This document shows positions 49,692 to 59,907 of a DNA stretch of 64,000 bases, piece by piece (the stretch's first letter is position 1; every line of letters starts with the position of its first letter). Location: assembly GCF_000577615.1 (NCBI RefSeq), contig NZ_CBXX010000017.1:49003-113002 (forward strand), written 5' to 3'. Position numbers and translations under genes: made by a program. The notes under the pieces are model-generated. The model was given only the letters and a program-made list of their open reading frames with translations. It had not been told where the DNA came from and made no database searches. Source of the stretch: Herbaspirillum sp. RV1423 (lineage in GTDB: Bacteria > Pseudomonadota > Gammaproteobacteria > Burkholderiales > Burkholderiaceae_D).

Positions 49692-51362
49692 ATGTCATTC
49701 AACCGCCGCTCAAAAAACATTACGCAAGGTATTTCGCGTAGCCCGAACCGCTCGATGTATTACGCATTGGGTTACGAAAAGGAAGACTTCGACAAGCCGA
49801 TGATCGGCATCGCCAACGGCCATTCCACCATCACTCCCTGTAACTCCGGCCTGCAGAAACTGGCCGATGTCGCCGTCGCCGCCATCAAGCAGGCCGGCGC
49901 CAATCCGCAAGTGTTCGGTACGCCGACCATTTCCGACGGCATGTCGATGGGTACCGAAGGCATGAAGTATTCGCTGATCTCGCGCGAAGTCATCGCCGAT
50001 TGCATCGAGACCGCAGTCAACGGCCAATGGATGGATGGCGTGGTGGTGGTCGGCGGTTGCGACAAGAACATGCCGGGCGGCATGATCGCGCTGGCACGCA
50101 CCAACGTGCCGGGCATCTACGTCTACGGCGGCACCATCAAGCCCGGCAACTGGAAAGGCAAGGACCTGACCATCGTGTCGGCATTCGAAGCCGTCGGCGA
50201 ATTCTCCGCCGGCCGCATGTCGCAGGAAGATTTCGACGGCATCGAGCGCAATGCCTGTCCGTCGTCCGGTTCCTGCGGCGGCATGTACACTGCCAACACC
50301 ATGTCCTCATCGTTCGAAGCGATGGGCATGGCATTGTTCTATTCCTCGACCATGGCCAACCCCGACGACGAAAAGACCGGCTCTGCAGCCGAGTCCGCCC
50401 GCGTGCTGGTCGAAGCCGTGAAGAAAGACCTCAAGCCGCGCGACATCATCAACCGCAAGTCGATCGAAAACGCCGTGAGCCTGATCATGGCCACCGGCGG
50501 CTCCACCAATGCCGTGCTGCACTACCTGGCGATTGCCCACGCCGCTGAAGTCGAATGGACCATCGACGACTTCGAGCGCGTGCGTCAGAAGGTGCCGGTC
50601 ATCTGCGACCTGAAACCGTCCGGCAAATACGTCGCGACAGACCTGCACAAAGCCGGCGGCATCCCTGCCGTGCTCAAGGTATTGTTGAAGGCCGGCCTGC
50701 TGCATGGCGACTGCATCACCATCACCGGCCGCACCCTCGCCGAAGAGCTGGAAAACGTCCCCGACCTGCGCGCCGACCAGGACGTCATCCACAGCATCGA
50801 CAAGGCCCTGTACAAACAAGGCCATCTGGCGATCCTGAAAGGCAACCTGGCGCCGGAAGGCTGCGTCGCCAAGATCACCGGCCTCAAGAATCCGGTCATC
50901 ACCGGCCCGGCCCGCGTGTTCGACGACGAATACAGCGCCATGGACGCCATCCTGGCCGACAAGATCAAGCCGGGCGACGTCCTCGTAATGCGCTACCTGG
51001 GACCGAAGGGCGGCCCGGGCATGCCGGAAATGCTGGCGCCGACTTCCGCGCTGATCGGCAAGGGCCTGGGAGAATCGGTCGGCCTCATCACCGACGGCCG
51101 CTTCTCGGGCGGCACCTGGGGCATGGTGGTCGGCCATGTGGCGCCGGAGGCGTTTGTCGGCGGCACCATCGGTCTGGTCCATGAAGGCGATTCGGTCACC
51201 ATCGACGCCCATCGGCAACTGATCCAGCTCAATGTGCCCGAGGACGAAATCGCTCGTCGCCGCGCCGAGTGGAAGCAGCCTGCGCCGCGCTACACCCGCG
51301 GCGTCCTGTCGAAATATGCAGCGCTCGCGTCGACGGCAAGCAAGGGCGCTGTGACCGGTTGA
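49692..51362 (+). CDS. ilvD: Dihydroxy-acid dehydratase
   Basis: 556 residues. [21 protein letters not shown] and [24 protein letters not shown] carry the Fe-S cysteines, and [19 protein letters not shown] is C-terminal. It performs the third common step of isoleucine/valine synthesis. AGGAG precedes the ATG. It is about 60 residues shorter than E. coli IlvD, which fits the shorter [2Fe-2S] type. Confidence 0.97.
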   Translation: MSFNRRSKNITQGISRSPNRSMYYALGYEKEDFDKPMIGIANGHSTITPCNSGLQKLADVAVAAIKQAGANPQVFGTPTISDGMSMGTEGMKYSLISREVIADCIETAVNGQWMDGVVVVGGCDKNMPGGMIALARTNVPGIYVYGGTIKPGNWKGKDLTIVSAFEAVGEFSAGRMSQEDFDGIERNACPSSGSCGGMYTANTMSSSFEAMGMALFYSSTMANPDDEKTGSAAESARVLVEAVKKDLKPRDIINRKSIENAVSLIMATGGSTNAVLHYLAIAHAAEVEWTIDDFERVRQKVPVICDLKPSGKYVATDLHKAGGIPAVLKVLLKAGLLHGDCITITGRTLAEELENVPDLRADQDVIHSIDKALYKQGHLAILKGNLAPEGCVAKITGLKNPVITGPARVFDDEYSAMDAILADKIKPGDVLVMRYLGPKGGPGMPEMLAPTSALIGKGLGESVGLITDGRFSGGTWGMVVGHVAPEAFVGGTIGLVHEGDSVTIDAHRQLIQLNVPEDEIARRRAEWKQPAPRYTRGVLSKYAALASTASKGAVTG

Positions 51363-51396
51363 TTGTCTGATCCGGAATCAGCGCAAAACAGTCGGG

Positions 51397-51421
51397 AAAG
51401 CCGGAGCGATCCGGCTTTTTT
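51397..51421 (+). terminator. Rho-independent terminator after ilvD
   Basis: AAAGCCGGA-GCGA-TCCGGCTTTTTT, 35 nt past the stop. Confidence 0.92.
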
Positions 51422-51561
51422 CATGGTCTTTCCATAGGGGAAATGCATCTCGTTTTTATCTGTGGCATGCAAGCCGAAAAACATGATGTTTATATGCGCT
51501 GGCGCATAGAGCGGATATTGCAAAGAGTTGTAGAATATGCGGAACTTCCTGGAGGGTAATA

Positions 51562-51882
51562 ATGAAATCGTTTTTATTCATCGCATCAGTTGTACTGGCG
51601 TCAGGTATCTCCACTCAGGCGTTTGCCCAGGCGACGCCTGCGGATCTGGCCAAGGCCAAGAATTGCCTGGCCTGCCACTCGGTTCAGACCAAGATCGTCG
51701 GTCCTGCATACAAGGATGTGGCGGCGAAATACAAGGGGCAGAAAGACGCCGAAGACAAGCTGACCCAAAAAGTATTGAAGGGCGGTTCCGGCGTGTGGGG
51801 CGCCATTCCGATGCCGGCCAATCCGCAAGTAACGGAAGCCGAAGCGCGCACGCTGGTGAAGTGGGTGTTGAGCCAGAAGTGA
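51562..51882 (+). CDS. Small periplasmic c-type cytochrome (class I)
   Basis: 106 residues with a signal peptide to about residue 23 (STQAFAQ). The haem motif is CLACH, and the probable axial methionine is in IPMPANP, so this is a cytochrome c-551/c-552-like monohaem carrier. GGAGG precedes the ATG. It has its own terminator and no respiratory genes nearby, so the redox partner is unknown. Confidence 0.95.
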   Translation: MKSFLFIASVVLASGISTQAFAQATPADLAKAKNCLACHSVQTKIVGPAYKDVAAKYKGQKDAEDKLTQKVLKGGSGVWGAIPMPANPQVTEAEARTLVKWVLSQK

Positions 51883-51905
51883 TGCGAATGCCGGTGCAGT
51901 TCAGG

Positions 51906-51930
51906 AAAGCGCTCTTCGGAGCGCTTTTTT
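51906..51930 (+). terminator. Rho-independent terminator after the cytochrome gene
   Basis: AAAGCGCTC-TTCG-GAGCGCTTTTTT, 24 nt past the stop. Confidence 0.92.
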
Positions 51931-51972
51931 ATTGCCCGTCGCCGGCACCCGACGGCGCCGACGACAGGCAAT

Positions 51973-52004
51973 AAAAAACGCGCCTGACTTGCATCAGGCG
52001 CGTT
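51973..52004 (-). terminator. Rho-independent terminator of the amino acid binding protein gene
   Basis: On the minus strand AACGCGCCTGA-TGCAAG-TCAGGCGCGTTTTTT, 22 nt past the stop of the binding-protein gene. Confidence 0.92.
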
Positions 52005-52026
52005 CTTCGGACTGCGTCAGGACAGC

Positions 52027-53169
52027 TTACTTGACCACGGCCAGCAGGGTGCGTTCACCCTTCTTGTAGGTGTACAGGGTCAGCGAACCGTTCTTGATGT
52101 CGCCCTTGGCGTCGAAAGCGATGGTGCCGGTCACGCCCTTGTGGCTGATCTTGGCCAGTTCAGGCAGATACTTGGCCGGATCGGCCGAGTTTGCCTTCTT
52201 CATCGCATCGGCGACAGTCATCGTTGCATCATAAGCGTAAGCAGCGTTGTAGACCACATCGATGCCGAACTTCTTCTTGTAGGCTGCGCGGAAGTCGTCC
52301 ATGCCTTTCTTGCCGGACTCGTCCACACCGCCTGCTTCAGCACAGACCACCTGATCGTCGATCAGGCCGTCGCCGGCCAGACCCGGCAGGGAGCCGGTGC
52401 AGATGCCGTCGCCGCCCATGAACTTGGCATTGATGCCGAGCTGTTTCATCTGACGCAGCATCGGGCCGCCGACCGCGTCCATGCCGCCGAAGAACACGAC
52501 TTCAGGATTCTTGGACTTGATCGATGTCAGGATGGCGTTGAAGTCGGTCGCCTTGTCGTTGGTGAATTGCTTGCCGACGATGGTGGCGCCTGCGCCTTGT
52601 GCGCCCTTGGCGAATTCTTCAGCAACGCCCTGGCCGTATGCGGTACGGTCGTCGATCACGGCGATGTTCTTGGTCTTCAGCGTCTTTACAGCGTATTTAC
52701 CCAGCACAGCGCCCAATTGCGCATCGTTGGCGACCACGCGGAAGGCAGTCTTGAAGCCTTGTTGGGTATACTTCGGATTGGTGGCCGACGGCGACACTTG
52801 CGGAATGCCGGCGTCGTTATAGATCTTGGAAGCAGGGATCGTCGTGCCGGAATTCAGGTGGCCGATGACCGCAGCGACCTTCTGGTCGACCAGCTTGGTC
52901 GCAACGGCAGTTGCCTGTTTCGGATCGGAAGCATCGTCTTCACCGATCAGTTCGAATTTGACTTTCTTGCCGCCGATGGTGAAACCCTTGGCGTTCAATT
53001 CGTCGATCGCCATGCGGGCGCCGTTTTCATTGTCCTTGCCCATGTGAGCATTGGGGCCGGAGAGAGGGCCGACGTGAGCGATCTTGACGACTTCCTGCGA
53101 ATAAGCTGCGCCGGCGAAAGCCAGTGCGATTGCGCCAGTTAATGGAATGATTGTGCTCTTGAGTTTCAT
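52027..53169 (-). CDS. Branched-chain amino acid ABC transporter substrate-binding protein
   Basis: 380 residues from MKLKSTIIPLTGAIALAFAGAAYSQ (signal peptide to about 25). The LivJ/LivK-type periplasmic fold is shown by IAHVGPLSGPNAHMGKDNENGARMAIDELNAKG, DDASDPKQATAVATKLVDQKVAAVIGHLNSGTT and VYNAAYAYDATMTVADAMKKA. GAGGG precedes the ATG. Membrane and ATPase parts are not adjacent. It diverges from an Lrp/AsnC regulator, which may control it. Confidence 0.94.
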   Translation of the reverse strand: MKLKSTIIPLTGAIALAFAGAAYSQEVVKIAHVGPLSGPNAHMGKDNENGARMAIDELNAKGFTIGGKKVKFELIGEDDASDPKQATAVATKLVDQKVAAVIGHLNSGTTIPASKIYNDAGIPQVSPSATNPKYTQQGFKTAFRVVANDAQLGAVLGKYAVKTLKTKNIAVIDDRTAYGQGVAEEFAKGAQGAGATIVGKQFTNDKATDFNAILTSIKSKNPEVVFFGGMDAVGGPMLRQMKQLGINAKFMGGDGICTGSLPGLAGDGLIDDQVVCAEAGGVDESGKKGMDDFRAAYKKKFGIDVVYNAAYAYDATMTVADAMKKANSADPAKYLPELAKISHKGVTGTIAFDAKGDIKNGSLTLYTYKKGERTLLAVVK

Positions 53170-53450
53170 AAATTCCCTCTGTAGATTGAAATAAACTACG
53201 CTTACCCGAACTAACACTCGACCGCTGAAAACCAAGTCGGCTCGCATCTTCCATGATGCTGTTTCGAAGCGGCCGGTTATCCCGATTTTGCAACAGTCTA
53301 TTTTTTTGCTTATTCAGAGACGTTTCGCAGACATAAAACACACTGTACTATTCAACGTCGGGTTCCGAATAATGCAGACGGTACAACATAAGAAACAGCT
53401 TGCAAAGACTTTTTAACGGCTTGATCAAAAAAAATTGAACTTTCGTTTTT

Positions 53451-53960
53451 ATGCCCAAATACCATACGCTTGACAAGGTTGATCGCAAGCTTCTGAACTT
53501 GCTCCAAAAGGACAATCAGATTCCGACTCGTATCCTGGCGGAGAAATTGCATATCTCGCAACCGACCTGCCTGCGCCGTATCCGTGAGCTGCGAGACGCC
53601 GGCATCATCAACGCCGAAGTGGCGATGGTCGACCCCTTTGCGCTGGGTTACGGCATGCTGGCTTTCCTTGAAATCTCGCTCAACAACCAGTCCGACGAGC
53701 ACATGCAGGAGTTCGAACAACGCATGGCCAAGGAAGCCGAAGTGATGCAATGCTATTTCGTGTCGGGCGAATATGATTATTTTCTGGCCGTGCATGTGAT
53801 CGATATGGATGCGTATTATCAATTCGTGCGCCGCGTCATTTCCGGCTCCGGCAATGTCCGCCACTTCCAGTCGCGTTTCCCGATGAAGCGCGCCAAGTTC
53901 GCCACACGGATCGCGTTTGACGAAAAGGCTGCCGAGGTGCAAGTGCGTGTGCCGGAGTAG
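53451..53960 (+). CDS. Lrp/AsnC-family transcriptional regulator
   Basis: 169 residues. N-terminal helix-turn-helix (LDKVDRKLLNLLQKDNQIPTRILAEKLHISQPTCLRRIRELRDAGII) and a C-terminal RAM/ligand domain (about 70-155, VMQCYFVSGEYDYFLAVHV). Amino acid-responsive regulators of this family often govern the divergent transport gene, here the branched-chain amino acid binding protein 281 bp away. No ribosome-binding site is obvious before the ATG. Confidence 0.93.
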   Translation: MPKYHTLDKVDRKLLNLLQKDNQIPTRILAEKLHISQPTCLRRIRELRDAGIINAEVAMVDPFALGYGMLAFLEISLNNQSDEHMQEFEQRMAKEAEVMQCYFVSGEYDYFLAVHVIDMDAYYQFVRRVISGSGNVRHFQSRFPMKRAKFATRIAFDEKAAEVQVRVPE

Positions 53961-54323
53961 GGCGCAGCAACGAGAAAGTCTATTAGCACTTTCTGTGCCT
54001 GCGCCGACATTTGCCTTCGTTCCGATTCTGCCGAGCATTCGCCGCCCGCGTCGGTATTGGCTATCCCCAAGATCATAAAATTTGCAGATGCCTTGCCGTC
54101 TGTGCTAACTTTGCGCCTGCCAGCGACGATACGGTGCAGCAACTTTAGTCCTTGCACCAAATCCAGTCGTCGCGTCCTTCCATTCTTCGTACCGGAGCAT
54201 TGCCGCGCAGACGGCCGGCGCCGTGCGTCCAGCCAGGGCCGGCCCCGGGGCATTTGCCGCAGGCTTGCCAGTCATCGTCAACCGTGCCGCCCGTCGGCAC
54301 GCCAGCCAAGGGGAATATAAGGC
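53961..54323. other. Intergenic region without a supported gene
   Basis: About 360 bp between the Lrp-family gene and the antiporter gene. Small open frames exist but show no family features and no ribosome-binding sites. It presumably carries the antiporter promoter. No terminator hairpin was recognised. Confidence 0.5.
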
Positions 54324-56087
54324 ATGCATGCTGTTGAACTGTTTATCCAGGACCTTGCCGTCATCATGCTCATCGCCGGCGTCGTCACCGTCGTGTTCAA
54401 CCGCTTCAAACAGCCGGTGGTGCTCGGCTACATCGTGGCCGGCGTCATCATCGGGCCGCATACGCCGCCGTTCAACCTGATTCAGGACGACAAGACCGTC
54501 CACATCCTGTCAGAGCTGGGCGTGATCTTCCTGCTGTTTTCGCTGGGGCTGGAATTCAGCCTCAAAAAGCTCGCCAAGGTCGGCGCCACCGCCGTGGTCG
54601 CCGCGGTCGCCGAAATCGTCCTGATGATCTGGATCGGCTACGAAATCGGCATCTATTTCGGCTGGAAGACCATGGACGCGGTATTCCTCGGCGCCATGCT
54701 GGCCGTCTCGTCCACCACCATCATCGTCAAGGCGCTCAACGAACTGGGCATGAAGCAGGAAAAGTTCGCCCAGATCATCTTCGGCATCCTGATCGTCGAG
54801 GACATCCTCGCCATTGGCATGATCGCCTTGCTGTCGGGCGTTGCCACCAGCGGTTCGGTCGATTCCGGCGAAGTACTCAACACCGTCGGCAAACTGCTGC
54901 TCTTCATGGTGGTCTCGCTGGTGGTCGGCATCCTGATCGTGCCGCGTCTGCTCAACTACGTGGCGCGCTTCAAGAGCAACGAGATGCTGCTGGTGACCGT
55001 GCTCGGCATCCTGTTCGGCTTCTGCCTGCTGGTCATGAAGCTTGAATACAGCGTCGCCCTCGGCGCCTTCCTGGTCGGCGCGGTGATGGCAGAGTCGCGC
55101 CAGATCCATCGCATCGAACGCCTGATCGAATCGATCCGGGACATGTTCAGCGCCATCTTCTTCGTCGCCATCGGCTTGCTGTTTGACCCCAACGTGCTCG
55201 CCAAATACTGGCTACCCATCATGGTGATCACGTTGGCGGTGGTGTTCGGCAAGTTGTTCAGTTGCGGCATCGGCACCTTCCTCGCCGGCCACGGCGGCCG
55301 CACACCGATGCGCGTGGGCATGGGGCTGGCGCAGATCGGCGAGTTCTCGTTCATCATCGCCGCGCTCGGCGTGAGCCTCAAGGTCACCAGCGACTTCCTG
55401 TATCCGATCGTGGTGGCGGTGTCGGCGGTGACCGCGCTGCTTACACCCTACCTGATCAAGGCGGCCGACCCCCTGTCGGCCAGGGCGGTGGACCTGGTGC
55501 CGAAGAGAATCTCCGACATCCTCGGCATGTACTCCAACTGGCTGGAAAGCCTGCAGCCGCAGGGCGAGAAGGCGGAAATCAGCAAGATCATCCGCCGCAT
55601 CCTGTTCCAGGTGCTGGTCAACATCGCGCTGGTGGTGGCGATTTTCCTGTGCGGCGCATTCTTCGTCGACAGTCTCGGCGGCTGGCTATCCGCCTGGATC
55701 GACGACGAGCAGGTGCGCAAAGCCGTGATCTGGGGCTGCGCTCTGGTATTATCCCTGCCTTTCCTGATCGCGACCTACCGCAAGCTGCAGGCGCTGGCCA
55801 TGCTGCTGGCCGAAGTCGGGGTCAGGCCGGAATTCGCCGGGGCGTACACATCGAGCGTGCGGCGCGTCATTTCCGAAGTCATTCCGGTGATGACGATTGT
55901 CGGTATCATGTTGCTGATCTTCGTGCTGAGCGCCAGCATCTTGCCGCCGCTCAACTTGCTGGCTGTGGTCCTGCTGGGCGCGGCCGGGCTGCTGTGGCTG
56001 TTGTGGAGCAGGCTGGTCAAGCTGCACTCCCGGCTGCAGATCGCCCTGTTCGAAACTCTCGACGAACCGCCGGAAGATTCGCATTAA
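54324..56087 (+). CDS. CPA2-family monovalent cation:proton antiporter
   Basis: 587 residues, membrane protein. A Na+/H+ exchanger domain of about 11-12 helices (about 5-375) contains VVLGYIVAGVIIGPHTPP, FLLFSLGLEFSL, GAMLAVSSTTIIVKALNELG and LVGAVMAESRQIHRIERLIESIRDMFSAIFF. The C-terminal third has three further hydrophobic segments in place of the TrkA/RCK nucleotide-binding domain of KefB/KefC. Cation specificity (K+ or Na+) cannot be told. Confidence 0.9.
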   Translation: MHAVELFIQDLAVIMLIAGVVTVVFNRFKQPVVLGYIVAGVIIGPHTPPFNLIQDDKTVHILSELGVIFLLFSLGLEFSLKKLAKVGATAVVAAVAEIVLMIWIGYEIGIYFGWKTMDAVFLGAMLAVSSTTIIVKALNELGMKQEKFAQIIFGILIVEDILAIGMIALLSGVATSGSVDSGEVLNTVGKLLLFMVVSLVVGILIVPRLLNYVARFKSNEMLLVTVLGILFGFCLLVMKLEYSVALGAFLVGAVMAESRQIHRIERLIESIRDMFSAIFFVAIGLLFDPNVLAKYWLPIMVITLAVVFGKLFSCGIGTFLAGHGGRTPMRVGMGLAQIGEFSFIIAALGVSLKVTSDFLYPIVVAVSAVTALLTPYLIKAADPLSARAVDLVPKRISDILGMYSNWLESLQPQGEKAEISKIIRRILFQVLVNIALVVAIFLCGAFFVDSLGGWLSAWIDDEQVRKAVIWGCALVLSLPFLIATYRKLQALAMLLAEVGVRPEFAGAYTSSVRRVISEVIPVMTIVGIMLLIFVLSASILPPLNLLAVVLLGAAGLLWLLWSRLVKLHSRLQIALFETLDEPPEDSH

Positions 56088-56126
56088 ATTCGCAGCGGAT
56101 TCGCTGTAACCTTCTTTTCATCTGCC

Positions 56127-56798
56127 ATGACTCAAGACGAACTTAAACAAGCAGTAGCGCGCGCCGCCATCGACTATGTGGTCGACGGCGAAATCATCGG
56201 CGTCGGCACCGGCTCAACCGCCAACTTCTTCATCGACGAACTGGCGAAGATCAAGGATCGCATCAAGGGCGCGGTCGCCTCGTCGGAAGCGACCGCCCAA
56301 CGCCTGCGCGGGCACGGCATCAAGGTGTTCGACCTGAACGACGTGGAAACCATGCCTGTTTACATCGACGGCGCCGACGAGATCAACGCCAGGGGCGCCA
56401 TGATCAAGGGCGGCGGCGCGGCGTTGACGCGCGAGAAGATCGTCGCCTCGGTCGCGCGGAAATTCGTCTGCATTGCCGACGGTTCCAAACTGGTCGACGT
56501 GCTGGGCAAGTTTCCGCTGCCGGTGGAAGTGATCCCGATGGCGGTCAGCGTCGTGGCGCGCAAACTGTCGGCGCTCGGCTGCGAAGCCAGGCTGCGCATG
56601 AAGGACGGCAAGCCGCTCGTGACCGACAACGGCTGCAACATCCTCGATGCGGTAGGCCTGAGCATCACGGAACCGGCCGAGACCGAAGCGACGATCAACA
56701 ATATCGTCGGCGTGGTGACGGTGGGTTTGTTTGCCCGTCAGGGCGCAGATGTCTGCCTGCTGGGAACGCCTGACGGCGTGAAGAAGCTGGAGTTTTGA
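56127..56798 (+). CDS. rpiA: Ribose-5-phosphate isomerase A
   Basis: 223 residues. [54 protein letters not shown] and [12 protein letters not shown] are family-typical, with the catalytic glutamate in LTREK and KGGG phosphate loop intact. It links ribulose-5-P and ribose-5-P. It starts 39 bp after the antiporter gene on the same strand. Confidence 0.97.
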   Translation: MTQDELKQAVARAAIDYVVDGEIIGVGTGSTANFFIDELAKIKDRIKGAVASSEATAQRLRGHGIKVFDLNDVETMPVYIDGADEINARGAMIKGGGAALTREKIVASVARKFVCIADGSKLVDVLGKFPLPVEVIPMAVSVVARKLSALGCEARLRMKDGKPLVTDNGCNILDAVGLSITEPAETEATINNIVGVVTVGLFARQGADVCLLGTPDGVKKLEF

Positions 56799-56892
56799 TG
56801 ACGTGGTCGCAGACTAGAAAAACGACCGTCATCGGGCAATGACGTTCAGTTGAGTTTAAAAAATTCCTTACCGCATAGTCAGCCCGTCACAA

Positions 56893-57006
56893 CCGTCGTC
56901 CTGACGAAAGTCAGGAGCCAGTGTCGTTATCGGATGTCTTTACGACACTGGGTCTCGGCGTGCGCCGGGACGACGGCGGGGAAAAGGGGCTTCGCTGAAC
57001 GGCATT
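56893..57006. repeat. Cloverleaf intergenic repeat, copy 2
   Basis: The closing stem CCGTCGTCC/GGACGACGG (ends 56976) encloses three arms: CCTGAC-GAAA-GTCAGG, CCAGTGTCGT/ACGACACTGG (10 bp) and CTCGGC/GCCGGG. The flank GGCTTCGCTGAACGGCATT follows. It is in direct tandem with copy 3; together they fill most of the 375-bp gap after rpiA. Confidence 0.9.
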
Positions 57007-57029
57007 GCCGCATCGTCAATCCACCGCAA

Positions 57030-57141
57030 CCGTCGTCCTGACGAAAGTCAGGACCCAGTGTCGTACCGGACGTCGTCACGACACTGGCTCCCGGCGTGCG
57101 CCGGGACGACGGTAGGGAAAATACGCTTCATTGAACGGCAT
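57030..57141. repeat. Cloverleaf intergenic repeat, copy 3
   Basis: All stems are perfect: closing CCGTCGTCC/GGACGACGG (57030-57038 with 57104-57112), CCTGAC-GAAA-GTCAGG, CCAGTGTCGT/ACGACACTGG, and CCCGGC-GTGC-GCCGGG. The flank GCTTCATTGAACGGCATT follows to 57141. Confidence 0.9.
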
Positions 57142-57174
57142 TTTCCTATCGTCGGCGGTTTTCATGCTTGTTTC

Positions 57175-59907
57175 CTATTGCGGTTTTGCCTTGCTTTCAT
57201 CCCGTGCAATCACCACGCTCATCTTCTCCGGCACGATTCTCCTGCGCATCGCCTCGTTGACCTGATCCAGCGTCAGCACCGCAATGCGCCGGTCAAGCTG
57301 CGCCGCCCACGCATACGTGCGATCGAGATCGAGCAGGTCGACCCAGCCGTTGCTGACCGTATCGTCCTGCGCGCGCGCCTGCTCGCGTTGCTGGCGGATG
57401 CCGGATTTGGCGCGCTCAAGTTCTTCCTGCGTGAAGCCTTCCCTGACCAGACGTTGCAATTCTTCGCGGATCGCTGCGTCGACCTTGTCGAGGTTCTGCG
57501 GTGCGGCAATGGCGCCGATGCCGAACTGGGCGGCATTGCTGAGCGCGCTGACCGACAGCGACGAGCTGATGCCGTAGGACAATCCTTCGCGCTGGCGCAC
57601 ACGATCGGCCAGACGCGATTTCATGCTGGCGCCGCCGATCAGGTAGTTGGCTACGACCAACGCCGCATAGTCGGGATCTTCGTCGCGCATGTCCAGGCCG
57701 AGCCGGGCCAGGTAAGTGCCGTTTTCCTTGTCGGGCGTGTCGATCAACTCACGGGCCGGGGCAATCTCCGCATAGTCGCGCAGCACGCGCTGGTAGGGCG
57801 CGGCGCTGTTCCAGTTGCCGAGGGTCTGCTGGATGACGCGGGCGGCGCCATCGGCATCGAAATCGCCGACAATGGCGACTTCGCCCGACGACGCGCCATA
57901 GAAATCGCGATGGAATGCCTTGACGTCATCCAGAGACAAGGCCTGTACTTCCGCGATCCGCTGCTCCAGCGAGCGCGCGGCGCGCCAGTCGCCCGCGGGA
58001 TAATGATCGAAGTGTCTGGCCAGCGCGTCTTGCGCGCGCGCAGTCGGATCGTTGCGCGACGACTCCAGGCCGACCAGCGTCTGCTTGCGCAATTGCTCGA
58101 ATTCGGCGGCGTCGAAACGCGGATGCTGCAGGATATCGGCCATCAACCGCAAGGCCGCCTCCAGGTTATCGCGCGTGGTCTGGAAGCCGTACACGCTGCC
58201 GCTGATCTTGAGACGCGCAAACTCATCCGCCAACTGTTCGCGCGTCATCGACAGGCTGCCGCGGGTGAGCATCTGGCCGGTCATCGCCGACACCGTGTTC
58301 TTGCCGAACAGGCTTTGCGCATCGCCCCATTGCAACCTGATCCGGACCGACACCGTCTGGCCGCGCGTCTTCTTCGGCAGCAACGCCAGTTTCAGTCCAC
58401 CCACGCGCAGGTGCGTGGTGCGCAGGTCGAGATTGTCGGGAGACGCGTCGAACGCCTCGCCGGTGGCGATGGCGGCGCGCGGCCGGTAGGACTGCAGCAC
58501 GCTTTCCACCGTCGGCGCGGCGGGAATCTCGCTGCGCTGCGGTTGGTCTTCGGGAACGAACAGGCCGACCGTGCGGTTGTCGCGGCGGAAGTATTTCGCC
58601 GCCGCTGCCGCGACTTGCTGCGAAGTCATCCTGTCGATCTGATCGCGCCCGGCGAACAGCAGGCGCCAGTCGCCCAGCGCCAGCACGTTGGACAGCGCCA
58701 GCCCGATGCGCTGATGGTCGCTCAACAGCTTTTCGTAGGCATTGGCGTTGGCGACGCGCACGCGCGCCATTTCGGCCTCCGTCGGCGGCGTTGCGGAAAA
58801 CGATTCGATGGCCTCGATCAACGCCTGCCGCACCGGCTCCAGCGGTTCGCCTTTCTTGACGACGGCGCCGATGATTTGCAGTCCCGGCGCATAGCCGCCG
58901 AGCTGGTACTGCATCACCGCGCTGGCCTTGCCGCTTTCCACCAGCAGTTTGTGCAGGCGGCCGTTGGGCGTATCCGCGAGGATATCGGCAGCCACGCCCA
59001 CCGCATCGGAATCGTCATGCAGACCAGCCGGAATCTTGTAGCCGACGTACACCAGTTGCACGTCGCCGCTGCGGCGGATGGTGAACTGGCGTTCGCCGTC
59101 CTGGGTCGGCTCCACCGTCCAGAACGACGGCAGCGTGCGCGACGGCTTCGCCATCCTGCCGAAACTGCGGTCGACCCAGGCCAGCACCCTGGTCGGATCG
59201 AACTTGCCGGCCACCAACAGCACGGCGTTGTCGGGCTGGTAATAAGTACGATAGAACGCCTGCAGGTTCTCGATCCTGACGTGCTCGATGTCGCTGCGGT
59301 TGCCGATGGTCGCCTTGCCGTAGTTGTGCCAGTCGAAGGCCACGCTCTGCATACGCTTCATCATCACCGAAGCGGGCGAGTTTTCGCCGCTTTCAAATTC
59401 ATTGCGCACCACCGTCATTTCACTGTCGAGGTCCTTCTGCGCGATGAAGGAATTGCGCATGCGATCGGCCTCCATCGAGATGGCCCATTGCAGGTTGTCG
59501 TCGCCGGCAGGGAAGAACTCGAAATAATTGGTGCGGTCCAGCGAAGTGGTGCCGTTGAAGCTCATGCCGCGCTTGCTGAACTCCTGCGGGATCGCGCCAT
59601 GCTGCGGCGTGCCCTTGAACATCAGATGCTCAAGCAGATGCGCCATGCCGGTTTCGCCGTAGTTTTCCTGGCGCGAGCCGACCAGATAAGTCATGTTGAC
59701 GGTCACGGTCGGCTTGCTGGCGTCGGGCATCAGTAGCAGCTTGAAACCGTTGTCGAAACGGTATTCCGTGATGCCTTCGGCGGACGGACCCTGGTTGACG
59801 CCGGCAGGCAGCATCGGCGGCGTATCCGCCAATGCTGCGCCGACGTGGACGGTCAGGATTAAGGAGAGGAGCAGGCGAGCAAAAGAGGCGGGGCGGACCA
59901 GGGGCAT
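57175..59907 (-). CDS. M16-family zinc metallopeptidase (pitrilysin type)
   Basis: 910 residues, signal peptide to about residue 27 (VGAALAD). The inverted zinc motif HLLEH is at residues 90-94 with the distal glutamate at about 170 (VVRNEFE), so the N-terminal half is catalytically complete. The C-terminal half repeats the fold (GQMLTRGSLSMTREQLADEF and KENGTYLARLGLDM) without the motif. Length and two-half layout fit a periplasmic pitrilysin-like peptidase. It is the last gene of core-genome character before the zinc-finger genes upstream on the same strand. Confidence 0.94.
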   Translation of the reverse strand: MPLVRPASFARLLLSLILTVHVGAALADTPPMLPAGVNQGPSAEGITEYRFDNGFKLLLMPDASKPTVTVNMTYLVGSRQENYGETGMAHLLEHLMFKGTPQHGAIPQEFSKRGMSFNGTTSLDRTNYFEFFPAGDDNLQWAISMEADRMRNSFIAQKDLDSEMTVVRNEFESGENSPASVMMKRMQSVAFDWHNYGKATIGNRSDIEHVRIENLQAFYRTYYQPDNAVLLVAGKFDPTRVLAWVDRSFGRMAKPSRTLPSFWTVEPTQDGERQFTIRRSGDVQLVYVGYKIPAGLHDDSDAVGVAADILADTPNGRLHKLLVESGKASAVMQYQLGGYAPGLQIIGAVVKKGEPLEPVRQALIEAIESFSATPPTEAEMARVRVANANAYEKLLSDHQRIGLALSNVLALGDWRLLFAGRDQIDRMTSQQVAAAAAKYFRRDNRTVGLFVPEDQPQRSEIPAAPTVESVLQSYRPRAAIATGEAFDASPDNLDLRTTHLRVGGLKLALLPKKTRGQTVSVRIRLQWGDAQSLFGKNTVSAMTGQMLTRGSLSMTREQLADEFARLKISGSVYGFQTTRDNLEAALRLMADILQHPRFDAAEFEQLRKQTLVGLESSRNDPTARAQDALARHFDHYPAGDWRAARSLEQRIAEVQALSLDDVKAFHRDFYGASSGEVAIVGDFDADGAARVIQQTLGNWNSAAPYQRVLRDYAEIAPARELIDTPDKENGTYLARLGLDMRDEDPDYAALVVANYLIGGASMKSRLADRVRQREGLSYGISSSLSVSALSNAAQFGIGAIAAPQNLDKVDAAIREELQRLVREGFTQEELERAKSGIRQQREQARAQDDTVSNGWVDLLDLDRTYAWAAQLDRRIAVLTLDQVNEAMRRRIVPEKMSVVIARDESKAKPQ

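Noticed and set aside
57058..59736. Open frame of nearly 900 codons on the plus strand opposite the M16 peptidase
   Set aside because: Antisense artefact of GC-rich codon structure. The minus strand has the intact HxxEH peptidase with signal peptide.
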